The notes beneath the pieces were generated by a model, which worked only from the letters and a program-made list of their open reading frames with translations, was not told the DNA's origin and searched no databases. Positions 46,137-53,212 of a stretch of DNA of 64,000 nt are shown here, piece by piece. This DNA comes from Enterobacter hormaechei ATCC 49162. GTDB taxonomy: Bacteria > Pseudomonadota > Gammaproteobacteria > Enterobacterales > Enterobacteriaceae. The first letter of the stretch is position 1, and each line of letters begins with the position of its first letter. Both the position numbers and the translations under genes were made by a program. The stretch lies in assembly GCF_001875655.1 (NCBI RefSeq), contig NZ_MKEQ01000001.1, forward strand, positions 620,001-684,000, read 5' to 3'.

Positions 46137-48548
46137 TTAATTCATCACGCTGCACTTCAGGTCCTCAACAAAACGAATAGCATTATTCCCGGCATTATCT
46201 GCCGCTGGAATACTGCATTTGAGCGGCGGTTTTCCTCCTTCCTCTCTTAATAGTAAGGTTTTATTCTTTGAACCCGTTTCTAACGTCAACACCCCTTCTG
46301 CGTTTATTACCGCCCCGCTGATATCACTTTCCACAAAACGGTTTTTTAACAGTTCCCCCTGATCATCCTGCAAAGTGCCAACAAGCGTATAGGTTTTCAC
46401 TGCTTTCACTTGTACGTACTGCACGCTTCCCTTATTAAGCTGAATACTCTGTTGTTCAGGAAAGACCCGAACACTATCGCCCCCCGTCGCGCTAAACTGG
46501 ATGACCTCTTTTCTCCACTGTTCTGCTGGCACCACATTCCTGCCTGGCAACAGACGCGTTTCTGACATCTTCCCGGAGGCCAGGATACCGATGTCATTGT
46601 GGTCCGAGTCAACATCAACGATGAGTGCTGCCCCGGTGCTGCGACTGGCACTCCCGCTGGAGGATGCCAGTTTTCCCCCTCCAAGCATAAGCACCTGGCT
46701 GAGGTTGCCCCCTGCTGTGTTTGAGCTGTTTTGCGTATGATGCTGCACCCAGCCGTCAGCGCTGACGAACGGGGTATCTACCGACCCGTTTGCATTAAAA
46801 ACCGTGTTCTTCGCGCTATAGGACACACCGCCACCCACGGTGCGAAGCGTACTGCTCTCATCAGGCTGGTACTGGTAGCTGAGGCTGGAGTAGCCGTGAT
46901 TCTGGTTCATACCCGTTTCAGCTGACACCGCGTGTCGTGAGGATGGCGCAAGCGACAGGCTCAGCCCCACCGACATGCCGTGGTCCCGACGCCCGTTGCT
47001 AAACCCGGGGCGATCCCAGGCACTGACCCGAAAATTCATGTTACGCCCTGCAAGCGTTCCCAACGTGGTGGTAGCAACATCAGCCCCAAAGCCCTGCCGC
47101 CAGGCCGTTTCTGTATATTGTCCGTTTACCGTCAACGAGGTTGTCCAGGGTAAACGCAGCGATAATGACGCCCCCCAGGTATCCCCTTGCTGGCGATAAC
47201 GTGTCTGGTGACCATAAACGTCGGTGGTCGTCGAACGCCAGTACAGGCTGGCAGCCCCTCCTCCCGGGATAGTACGGTAATAGCGGATATCGGTATTCTG
47301 ATTGGACTGGACGTCATTATTCCCCGTCGTGTACTGGGCAAACAGCGAATCACTGGGCGTGAGCGTAACGTTACTTCTGACCCGCACCTGATGCTCATTC
47401 TCAGTGGCCGCCCCGCTCACCCCCATGACCACCCGCGGGTGGACAAGATAGTCAATGCCGCCACCGGCCGCCGCAGGGTGAGGGTTATCGTTGCCATAGC
47501 GGGTGCTTGTACCGATGGTTTGCTGCTGCCCGCCCCACAGGTTCATGCGCCAGCGCTTGTCAGGGTTGTTCCAGCCCTGAGGTTTATAAATCTGGGCCTG
47601 CTGGGTGTCGACGGTCTTGCCATTTTCAATAATTTTTATCGTGATGTCGTAGATACCGCCCGGCAGTCGTCGCGTGTCCAGCGCCTGCACACCCGTTTCG
47701 AGCTGTTGCGTATGGATGAGCCGCCCGTCGCGCCAGACTTCCGCGACGGACTGATTCTGTCCTGTCACATAGACCGGCCAGGCGCTGACGCTGTCGCCGT
47801 TAATCAATAAAGCGTCGGATGTTCCCCACATGGCCCCCACAACCGTGTCATACCCAAACCCGGACATCTCAACGTTGCCCGTATCGCTGTCGGGAGTGAA
47901 AAAGCCGAGACGAACGAAATGTCCCGGCAGCTCTTTCTGCGAATACAGTTCGTAGAGTGTGCTGCTGCTGTAATGGTATTGCCCGTCAGTACCAGAAGAC
48001 TGGAATGACACTCGCTGGCTCCAGCCCAGCAACGACGTGGTAAGCGATGAGTTAATACCCCAGCTACGCGTGTTATCACTGTTGGTGGCAGTGATATCGT
48101 TGTACATAATCATTCCGCCGGGCATTTTTTCCGGCAGTGAGATAAAGCTGTTCTCGGTTCGTGCTGTTTCATAATGAGAGGTGTACAGTTTTAGAATCGA
48201 GCTATCGAGCAGATACTCTGCTGCCATCAGGCCTGACGGACACTGATTAGTACATTCACCCACTGATATGCCTTTATCGAGCACCTCTTTCCACCGGTTC
48301 CTGACATCCGAATCGACGCTTTCTGACTCCTCAATGGTACGTATAAGACGAACATCACCGCTTTCCGTTAACGAAATTGCAGCCTCGAATAAAAGGGTGT
48401 CATTCAGATATACCTGAGCCATCACTTCGGACTCATAAAAGTAACGTCTGAAATCCTCAGGGAGAGCTCGCATGTTCGCGGCCAGCGTCATATTTGCTTC
48501 TGCGGAAAAAAGAGGGCACACGGTTAATAGCAACACGATTTTTTTCAT
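46137..48548 (-). CDS. CS1/alpha-type outer membrane fimbrial usher (CfaC/CooC-like)
   Basis: The 803-residue protein has a short signal peptide (cleavage near AEA). An N-terminal domain with the CTNQCPSG cysteine pair, a 24-strand barrel region rich in aromatic residues, and C-terminal domains with a KCSIP...LKCSV disulfide follow. Length and layout fit the alpha-fimbrial ushers. It threads chaperone-bound subunits through the outer membrane. A hairpin with a T-run abuts its ATG, and no good Shine-Dalgarno lies between them. Confidence 0.85.
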   Translation of the reverse strand: MKKIVLLLTVCPLFSAEANMTLAANMRALPEDFRRYFYESEVMAQVYLNDTLLFEAAISLTESGDVRLIRTIEESESVDSDVRNRWKEVLDKGISVGECTNQCPSGLMAAEYLLDSSILKLYTSHYETARTENSFISLPEKMPGGMIMYNDITATNSDNTRSWGINSSLTTSLLGWSQRVSFQSSGTDGQYHYSSSTLYELYSQKELPGHFVRLGFFTPDSDTGNVEMSGFGYDTVVGAMWGTSDALLINGDSVSAWPVYVTGQNQSVAEVWRDGRLIHTQQLETGVQALDTRRLPGGIYDITIKIIENGKTVDTQQAQIYKPQGWNNPDKRWRMNLWGGQQQTIGTSTRYGNDNPHPAAAGGGIDYLVHPRVVMGVSGAATENEHQVRVRSNVTLTPSDSLFAQYTTGNNDVQSNQNTDIRYYRTIPGGGAASLYWRSTTTDVYGHQTRYRQQGDTWGASLSLRLPWTTSLTVNGQYTETAWRQGFGADVATTTLGTLAGRNMNFRVSAWDRPGFSNGRRDHGMSVGLSLSLAPSSRHAVSAETGMNQNHGYSSLSYQYQPDESSTLRTVGGGVSYSAKNTVFNANGSVDTPFVSADGWVQHHTQNSSNTAGGNLSQVLMLGGGKLASSSGSASRSTGAALIVDVDSDHNDIGILASGKMSETRLLPGRNVVPAEQWRKEVIQFSATGGDSVRVFPEQQSIQLNKGSVQYVQVKAVKTYTLVGTLQDDQGELLKNRFVESDISGAVINAEGVLTLETGSKNKTLLLREEGGKPPLKCSIPAADNAGNNAIRFVEDLKCSVMN

Positions 48549-48576
48549 AAAAAAGCCGCTGCTGGAAAACAGCGGC
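48549..48576 (-). terminator. terminator-like attenuator between pilin and usher genes
   Basis: Read on the minus strand, GCCGCTG and CAGCGGC form a stem with an eight-base loop, followed directly by six T and the usher ATG. The only purine-rich candidate ribosome site (GGAGG) lies before the stem. It could end most pilin transcripts and lower usher expression, or move the ribosome site close to the ATG by folding. Confidence 0.75.
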
Positions 48577-48608
48577 CTCCTCTGTTAGGTAATAAAACGC
48601 GTCAGAAA

Positions 48609-49136
48609 TTAAGGAGTCACAGCGACAACAGGCTCGAAAATCATCGCAACTGAGCCGGTAAACATCCCGTTCACGGTCAGAGCGGCATCATCGGCCTGGG
48701 TGATTTTCAGTGAAGTACGCCCCCCTGCTTTCGCCGCACTTTCGCTTACCACTTCCGTTGCGGTTTTGCTGAGTGGCGTATTGTTAAAGCTCACAGCCAG
48801 CGGAATAACATCGGTACCATTAGAGAGCTGGGGTTTGCCGTCAGAATTGAGGTTACCGGTCAGGGTCGCCTGAATTGCGCCAGCCGTGTTTTTGTACTGG
48901 AACGGCTTCTCAAAAATTTGCAGCTTGCTGCTGGCGATGTCATACCCCATGTCCTGGGTCTGATCGATCCAGCCTGCATCAACTGGGATCACCTGGAAGG
49001 TATCTGAAGGTACGGTGGCCGACAGGTTAATGGTGTAACTCTGGCTCTCAGTAGCATTCGCTGCGCCGGTCATTGCGGCACAAGAGATGAATGCAGCAGC
49101 CAGCGTAGTTTTAATTACATTAAATTGACGATTCAT
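48609..49136 (-). CDS. CS1-type fimbrial major subunit
   Basis: The 175-residue protein has a signal peptide ending ANATESQ. The mature region SYTINLSATVPSDTFQVIPVD is typical of the Fimbrial_CS1 family, with a C-terminal SVAMIFEPVV strand. No cysteine remains in the mature chain, as usual for CS1 pilins. AAGGAG precedes the ATG. Position after the chaperone and before the usher matches the cfaABCE and cooBACD operon type. Confidence 0.85.
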   Translation of the reverse strand: MNRQFNVIKTTLAAAFISCAAMTGAANATESQSYTINLSATVPSDTFQVIPVDAGWIDQTQDMGYDIASSKLQIFEKPFQYKNTAGAIQATLTGNLNSDGKPQLSNGTDVIPLAVSFNNTPLSKTATEVVSESAAKAGGRTSLKITQADDAALTVNGMFTGSVAMIFEPVVAVTP

Positions 49137-49201
49137 AAAAACTCCTTAAGGTTATTTCGTCTAGAACGCGCACTAAAATGTGCTAATTAATTCAACAGGT
49201 G

Positions 49202-49963
49202 TCAGAATGACTTGGCCTGTTTATTGTTTCCCTCGATGAGAGTGAAATTGGTTTTAAACCCATTTTTCCCAGCCACAGAATAACTCCGGCCTGGCAAAAT
49301 AAATTCGCGACTCACTTCTCCGCAATCCGTATTGGCGGACTTGCACTGACGTATATCTTCAAGGACAACCGTTGCATTGCCTTTGTTTACGACACTCACA
49401 CCACCTGAGTCACTCTGCTTAATAAGGGTGTTGAAAGCGGGTTTCTCTGGCTGCACAATCACCACCGACCCATATCCCGTAAGGATATTTACGCCTGCCT
49501 GAAGTGTTTCTTCCCGATATTGCCCTGCGGCCTTGCTATCTAATCCGAAACCATCTTCTGCCTGTGGCATTACGGGTGTGAACCTGACTCTAAAATAACG
49601 TTCTTTATCCCGGACACCTGGCCACATAACGCGCGCAGATTGAAATCCATTGGGAGGAATAATCATCCTTAATGGCGTGACAACGAGCCGATTTTTTTCA
49701 AGCACGTTACCTGACATTTCTTTCACAGGCGTTTCATTGTTTGGCGTATTTTTCTGCCCGGGATGGATTTCGAGCAATTCAACTCTGACAAACGCAGTGG
49801 AGTCCCCACTGTTATATATACGTTTAGTCAAACTATGACTGTCAGGAGTCAGAACATCATACATACTGCCAATGCCTATCATTGGCGCAGCATTAACGGA
49901 GGTGGAGATCATCCCGAAAGATAAAACCACTCCTGCCGCATTTAAGAATTTTTTAAATTTCAT
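49202..49963 (-). CDS. CS1/alpha-type periplasmic fimbrial chaperone (CfaA/CooB-like)
   Basis: The ATG at 49963 gives 253 residues with a signal peptide ending VNAAP; the frame extends to 50029 without a plausible start signal. Two immunoglobulin-like domains are suggested, with RVELLEIHPG and NRLVVTPLRMIIPPNGFQSARVMWPG in the F-G region and Arg-rich cleft strands. A Cys pair is in RQCKSANTDCG. It would cap pilin subunits in the periplasm. It is the first gene of the four-gene fimbrial operon. Confidence 0.82.
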   Translation of the reverse strand: MKFKKFLNAAGVVLSFGMISTSVNAAPMIGIGSMYDVLTPDSHSLTKRIYNSGDSTAFVRVELLEIHPGQKNTPNNETPVKEMSGNVLEKNRLVVTPLRMIIPPNGFQSARVMWPGVRDKERYFRVRFTPVMPQAEDGFGLDSKAAGQYREETLQAGVNILTGYGSVVIVQPEKPAFNTLIKQSDSGGVSVVNKGNATVVLEDIRQCKSANTDCGEVSREFILPGRSYSVAGKNGFKTNFTLIEGNNKQAKSF

Positions 49964-50216
49964 GCCTGTATGCTCACCGTTCAGTATCTGCTTTGGCGTT
50001 GTTTTTGACGGCGGAAACTTTACCACCAAAGCACTTCGGCGGAACTATTATATTAAAATTATCGGTTTTATAGGATAAAATACTGTTATATAAAATTATA
50101 AAGGAACATGATCTGCATTACGGGACACTGCATAGGAAATTTCTTAGAATCAGTCTCAGGAAGAGTAATATTCAAAGCAGGCCAAAGGGCTTTTGTATCG
50201 AGGGAAATGAGCGATT

Positions 50217-50993
50217 ATGCTTTTTATCATTGAGGATCGTGTTTACTTTCGTATCGACGATGGCGCACTGTGGGAGAAAAATGACGAAGGAGCCAAGGTC
50301 ATTCTCAGCCCGATCGTTGCCAGACTGCTGCACCTGTTTTTGCAGGAAAAAGGCAGAGTCGTGACAAGGGAAGAAATCATGAATTATGTTTGGGAGAAGC
50401 ATGGATTAGAACCTTCCAATAACAGTCTCAATCAATATGTCTCCCAGCTGCGTAAGTTGATGGCTCATTTTCAGCTTCCCGATGAAACCCTCAGAACAGT
50501 ACCCAGAGAGGGTTTTATACTCAGTCATGAGTTAACGATTAGAACAGAAAATGATTCATTATCTTTCACTCCGGCATCATTGAGTGAAGAATCACATCAC
50601 CTCAAGCAAAAAATTAAGCCGCCAATGGGCAATTGGGCGATCTTTTTTTTACTGCTGATTCTCATCGCCACGCCTGTGGTGGTAATCTTTTCCACTGATA
50701 TGATGCATAAACAAAGTATGTCCATTACACCGACTAAAATAGGACACGTTGGGAATTGCCCGGTGTATGCCGTGCTGATGGGGCGAAATGCGCAATTAAA
50801 CGAGGCGCTTTCCTCTGCTAAAGATTATATCGGACAAAACAACATCTCCTGCAACGATGACAGCATCCTTTACTTTTTCTCCACCGGAGGGGTACTGAAG
50901 AATCAAAGTGGAAGAGCATTCTTATCACATTGCTATATGAAGGATAATGAAATTATTTCCTGTATGGATTACGCCTATCATTCCTGGATGTAA
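50217..50993 (+). CDS. ToxR/CadC-like transmembrane transcriptional regulator
   Basis: The 258-residue protein has an N-terminal OmpR-type winged helix (about 20-108, with VVTREEIMNYVWEKHG and SLNQYVSQLRKLM). One transmembrane helix follows at about 138-160, then a periplasmic domain with four cysteines. This is the MarT, PsaE and ToxR layout. It is divergent from the fimbrial operon with 250 bases between starts, so fimbrial control is likely but inferred. It is co-transcribed with a FidL-like gene after three bases. Confidence 0.85.
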   Translation: MLFIIEDRVYFRIDDGALWEKNDEGAKVILSPIVARLLHLFLQEKGRVVTREEIMNYVWEKHGLEPSNNSLNQYVSQLRKLMAHFQLPDETLRTVPREGFILSHELTIRTENDSLSFTPASLSEESHHLKQKIKPPMGNWAIFFLLLILIATPVVVIFSTDMMHKQSMSITPTKIGHVGNCPVYAVLMGRNAQLNEALSSAKDYIGQNNISCNDDSILYFFSTGGVLKNQSGRAFLSHCYMKDNEIISCMDYAYHSWM

Positions 50994-50996
50994 ACA

Positions 50997-51485
50997 ATGA
51001 ACAACGTAAATTCCCTGTTTAAAAACAGAAAACTCATTATTTTTATGCTTCTTTTGCTTATCTTCATGGTGGGTATTATCACCAGTCTTCAGTATCGCCA
51101 TCGGCTTCTTATCGACTGTGATTCAGATTTTGTTTTTCGCGCTCCGCAAAATCAGTATGAGATGAAAGGAACAATGAAGTTGAAAATGGATCGTGACAGA
51201 CAGGGTCACATCAGAATTGACGGAGTAGTGACGTCGCCTGACGGTAAGACCTGGATAAGTCGTGATGCTATTTTCACGTACCATAAACTGAATGCGACCT
51301 CCTTCAGAATGGACAATCTCAGGATTATCAAAGGTGAACGGGACACGGCATCGGACAAACATTTTGCTGAGAACTTTTACTCGCTGGCAGTTAAAACGCG
51401 CCGGGTTCTGACAATACATCGTATCGAGAATGGTTACCTGGTAGGTAATTATCGCGCCCCTATCTTTATGTGTATTACCCTTTAA
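50997..51485 (+). CDS. FidL-like single-pass membrane protein
   Basis: The 162-residue protein has one N-terminal transmembrane helix (about 12-31) and a periplasmic domain of 130 residues with KGTMKLKMDRDRQG and two cysteines (IDCD, FMCITL). It fits the FidL-like family, which is paired with ToxR-like regulators as FidL is with MarT in Salmonella. A role as regulator partner, like ToxS or PsaF, is inferred. The gene follows the regulator by three bases. Confidence 0.78.
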   Translation: MNNVNSLFKNRKLIIFMLLLLIFMVGIITSLQYRHRLLIDCDSDFVFRAPQNQYEMKGTMKLKMDRDRQGHIRIDGVVTSPDGKTWISRDAIFTYHKLNATSFRMDNLRIIKGERDTASDKHFAENFYSLAVKTRRVLTIHRIENGYLVGNYRAPIFMCITL

Positions 51486-51538
51486 GACCAAGGTTGGTCT
51501 GAGATTAGCGGCCCACGCAGCGTTGCCACGGTACGTTG

Positions 51539-51561
51539 AAGGCCGCATACGCGACCTTTTT
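51539..51561 (+). terminator. terminator of the regulator/FidL-like unit
   Basis: The arms AAGGCCGC and GCGACCTT (one mismatch) with an ATAC loop run into TTT. A second small hairpin, AGACCAA with TTGGTCT, lies at the FidL-like stop codon (51485-51500). Confidence 0.6.
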
Positions 51562-51564
51562 AAA

Positions 51565-51738
51565 CTAGATGAGTTTGATTTTTACCTCATATCCCTCGAG
51601 GCCAGTCATGGCTTCACGAGCGATAAACTCAATTTCAGACACTTCCTGCCCTGTTTTTTTACGTAACTCGGAAATTTTTTTGGTGATAAGCGCTGAAATT
51701 TCTTCTTCTGCCTTTTGCGTCAGTGCGTCAACGTTCAT
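51565..51738 (-). CDS. small protein of unknown function
   Basis: The ATG at 51738, with AGAGG six bases upstream, gives 57 residues starting MNVDALTQKAEEEIS; an ATG at 51753 is also in frame. It is charged and helical, with ITKKISELRKKTGQEVSEIEF. I do not recognise a family. It may be a small regulatory or stress protein. The next gene is 300 bases away. Confidence 0.6.
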   Translation of the reverse strand: MNVDALTQKAEEEISALITKKISELRKKTGQEVSEIEFIAREAMTGLEGYEVKIKLI

Positions 51739-51963
51739 GTTTACCTCTTGCAACCGTTTACTGTTTCCATTCTCCAGCAGGCGACAGCTAACGATTAACT
51801 GCCTTTAACCATAACTGTATGTAAAGAGTAGACTATCTGTGTAACGTATGCAGCAATCGCATTTAAATATGCATTTAGATTGCATTATTTGAACAGGGTG
51901 TTATTGTCCCAAAGCCTTAGAGCACAAAACACATAAACATAAGAAAAGATTTGACTCAAACTC

Positions 51964-51987
51964 GCCCCGCATCAGGGGCATTTTTTT
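51964..51987 (+). terminator. plus-strand terminator without an assigned gene (possible small RNA end)
   Basis: GCCCC and GGGGC with a GCATCA loop are followed by A and seven T on the plus strand. No plus-strand gene lies between 51562 and here. The region 51739-51963 is AT-rich and shows no convincing ORF. It could be the 3' end of a small RNA. Confidence 0.5.
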
Positions 51988-52000
51988 GCTGTCTATACGT

Positions 52001-52022
52001 AAAAAACCCGCCAGAAGCGGGT
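52001..52022 (-). terminator. intrinsic terminator of the BhsA-like gene
   Basis: On the minus strand ACCCGC and GCGGGT around a five-base loop are followed by six T, 20 bases after the stop of the BhsA/YhcN-family gene. Confidence 0.88.
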
Positions 52023-52042
52023 TTCTGTGTTTTTCGAGAAGA

Positions 52043-52321
52043 TTATTTGAACACTTCTGCTACGGCCTGGAAGTTAGGGCCATGCTCACGCGCAGCGATG
52101 ATGACGTAGTATTTCCCGCCCTTCTCGTCGGCCAGTTTCGAGAGTTTTTGATGAAGATCTGAAGGTGACGAAATTTGTCCACCTGAAGCCCCTACAGATA
52201 CATTTCCAAGGTATTCAAGTTTGAAGTGGTGCGCTTCATCTTTGGAAATCATATCTGCCGCAGATGCGCCGAAGCTTGCTACTGTTAAAGCCAATACACT
52301 CCCTAATAGTGCTTTTTTCAT
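52043..52321 (-). CDS. YhcN/BhsA/McbA-family (DUF1471) periplasmic stress protein
   Basis: The 92-residue protein has a signal peptide ending GASAA, then a short DUF1471 domain with LEYLGNVSVGASGGQISSPSDL and GKYYVIIAAREHG. Family members such as BhsA, McbA and YhcN respond to acid, peroxide or biofilm conditions in the periplasm. GGAGG lies a few bases before the ATG. Which paralogue it matches best cannot be decided by eye. Confidence 0.88.
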   Translation of the reverse strand: MKKALLGSVLALTVASFGASAADMISKDEAHHFKLEYLGNVSVGASGGQISSPSDLHQKLSKLADEKGGKYYVIIAAREHGPNFQAVAEVFK

Positions 52322-52548
52322 ATCATTCCTCCTGTTGATGAATTTCTATATTTAACATTAGCAGCAAATATGTAAATGATCCGTATCAATATTGTAGAAG
52401 AATTGAGCATCACGACCAGCCATTACTGTCCTGAACAGCGGGTACAGCAGGTTCATCTACTATACTGACCTGTGCAGTGAGCATTTATCTGCCGGTTGCG
52501 CCTGAAGCAACCGAAACTTACCTGTACCATGACCATCAGGAGAACAAT

Positions 52549-53139
52549 ATGCACACGAGTAAAACCCTGAAAGGGCTGCTAGCCGTATCAGCAGTTGCAG
52601 CAATGTTCAGCACCGTTGGCGTACAAGCCCAGACGACAAGCGCCGCACAAACTCAAACTGCGGGCCAGGCTAAACCGGACGCCAGACTCAGCTCCGGCGA
52701 CGAGAAAGCATTGAAGGACATGGCGCAGGCCAATATCAACGAAGTTGCCGCCGCCAGGCTCGCCCTGGACAAGGCCCAAACCAGTGAAGTGAAAACATTC
52801 GCCCAGAAAATGGTCGACGATCACGGCGCCGCGCTGACCAAAGTCCAGGCCGTTGCCCAGAAAAAGGGCGTAGAACTGCCGACCGAGCCTGACGCCGCGC
52901 ATAAAGCCCTGAACTCAAGGCTGGAAAACCAGAAGGGTGACGCGTTTGACAAGATGTATATGGAATACGCCGGTGTGAAGGACCACGAGAAGGTGCTGTC
53001 GAAGCTTAAGAGCGACGCCAGTAAAATCGACGATCCGGATGTGAAGGCGCTGGCCAACGAGCACACGCCGGTGGTTGAGCAGCACCTGAAGTCCGCCGAG
53101 CAGATGTCAACGCACTCCGGCGCATCAGCCGATAAATAA
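52549..53139 (+). CDS. periplasmic DUF4142 protein
   Basis: The ATG at 52549, after AGGAGAACAAT, gives 196 residues with a signal peptide ending VGVQA; the frame opens earlier at 52477. The mature part is a ferritin-like helical DUF4142 domain with DMAQANINEVAAARLALDKA and MVDDHGAALTKVQ, and conserved His residues. Many members are stress-induced; function is unknown. It converges on the PQQ-type dehydrogenase gene. Confidence 0.88.
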   Translation: MHTSKTLKGLLAVSAVAAMFSTVGVQAQTTSAAQTQTAGQAKPDARLSSGDEKALKDMAQANINEVAAARLALDKAQTSEVKTFAQKMVDDHGAALTKVQAVAQKKGVELPTEPDAAHKALNSRLENQKGDAFDKMYMEYAGVKDHEKVLSKLKSDASKIDDPDVKALANEHTPVVEQHLKSAEQMSTHSGASADK

Positions 53140-53169
53140 CACGTCGGTAAAACGACTACTGCAAAATAA

Positions 53170-53198
53170 CGTGGGGCCAGCAGGCCCCACGCTTATTT
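53170..53198. terminator. bidirectional terminator
   Basis: A perfect nine-base stem CGTGGGGCC with GGCCCCACG and an AGCA loop is followed by CTTATTTT on the plus strand and has AT-rich sequence on the other side. It separates the DUF4142 gene and the convergent dehydrogenase gene. Confidence 0.82.
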
Positions 53199-53212
53199 TC
53201 CCTTCCTGATGA

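Noticed and set aside
44811..50029. E. coli common pilus (ecp) operon
   Set aside because: The pilin does not resemble EcpA, and the gene order chaperone, pilin, usher, adhesin and subunit sequences fit the CS1/alpha class better.
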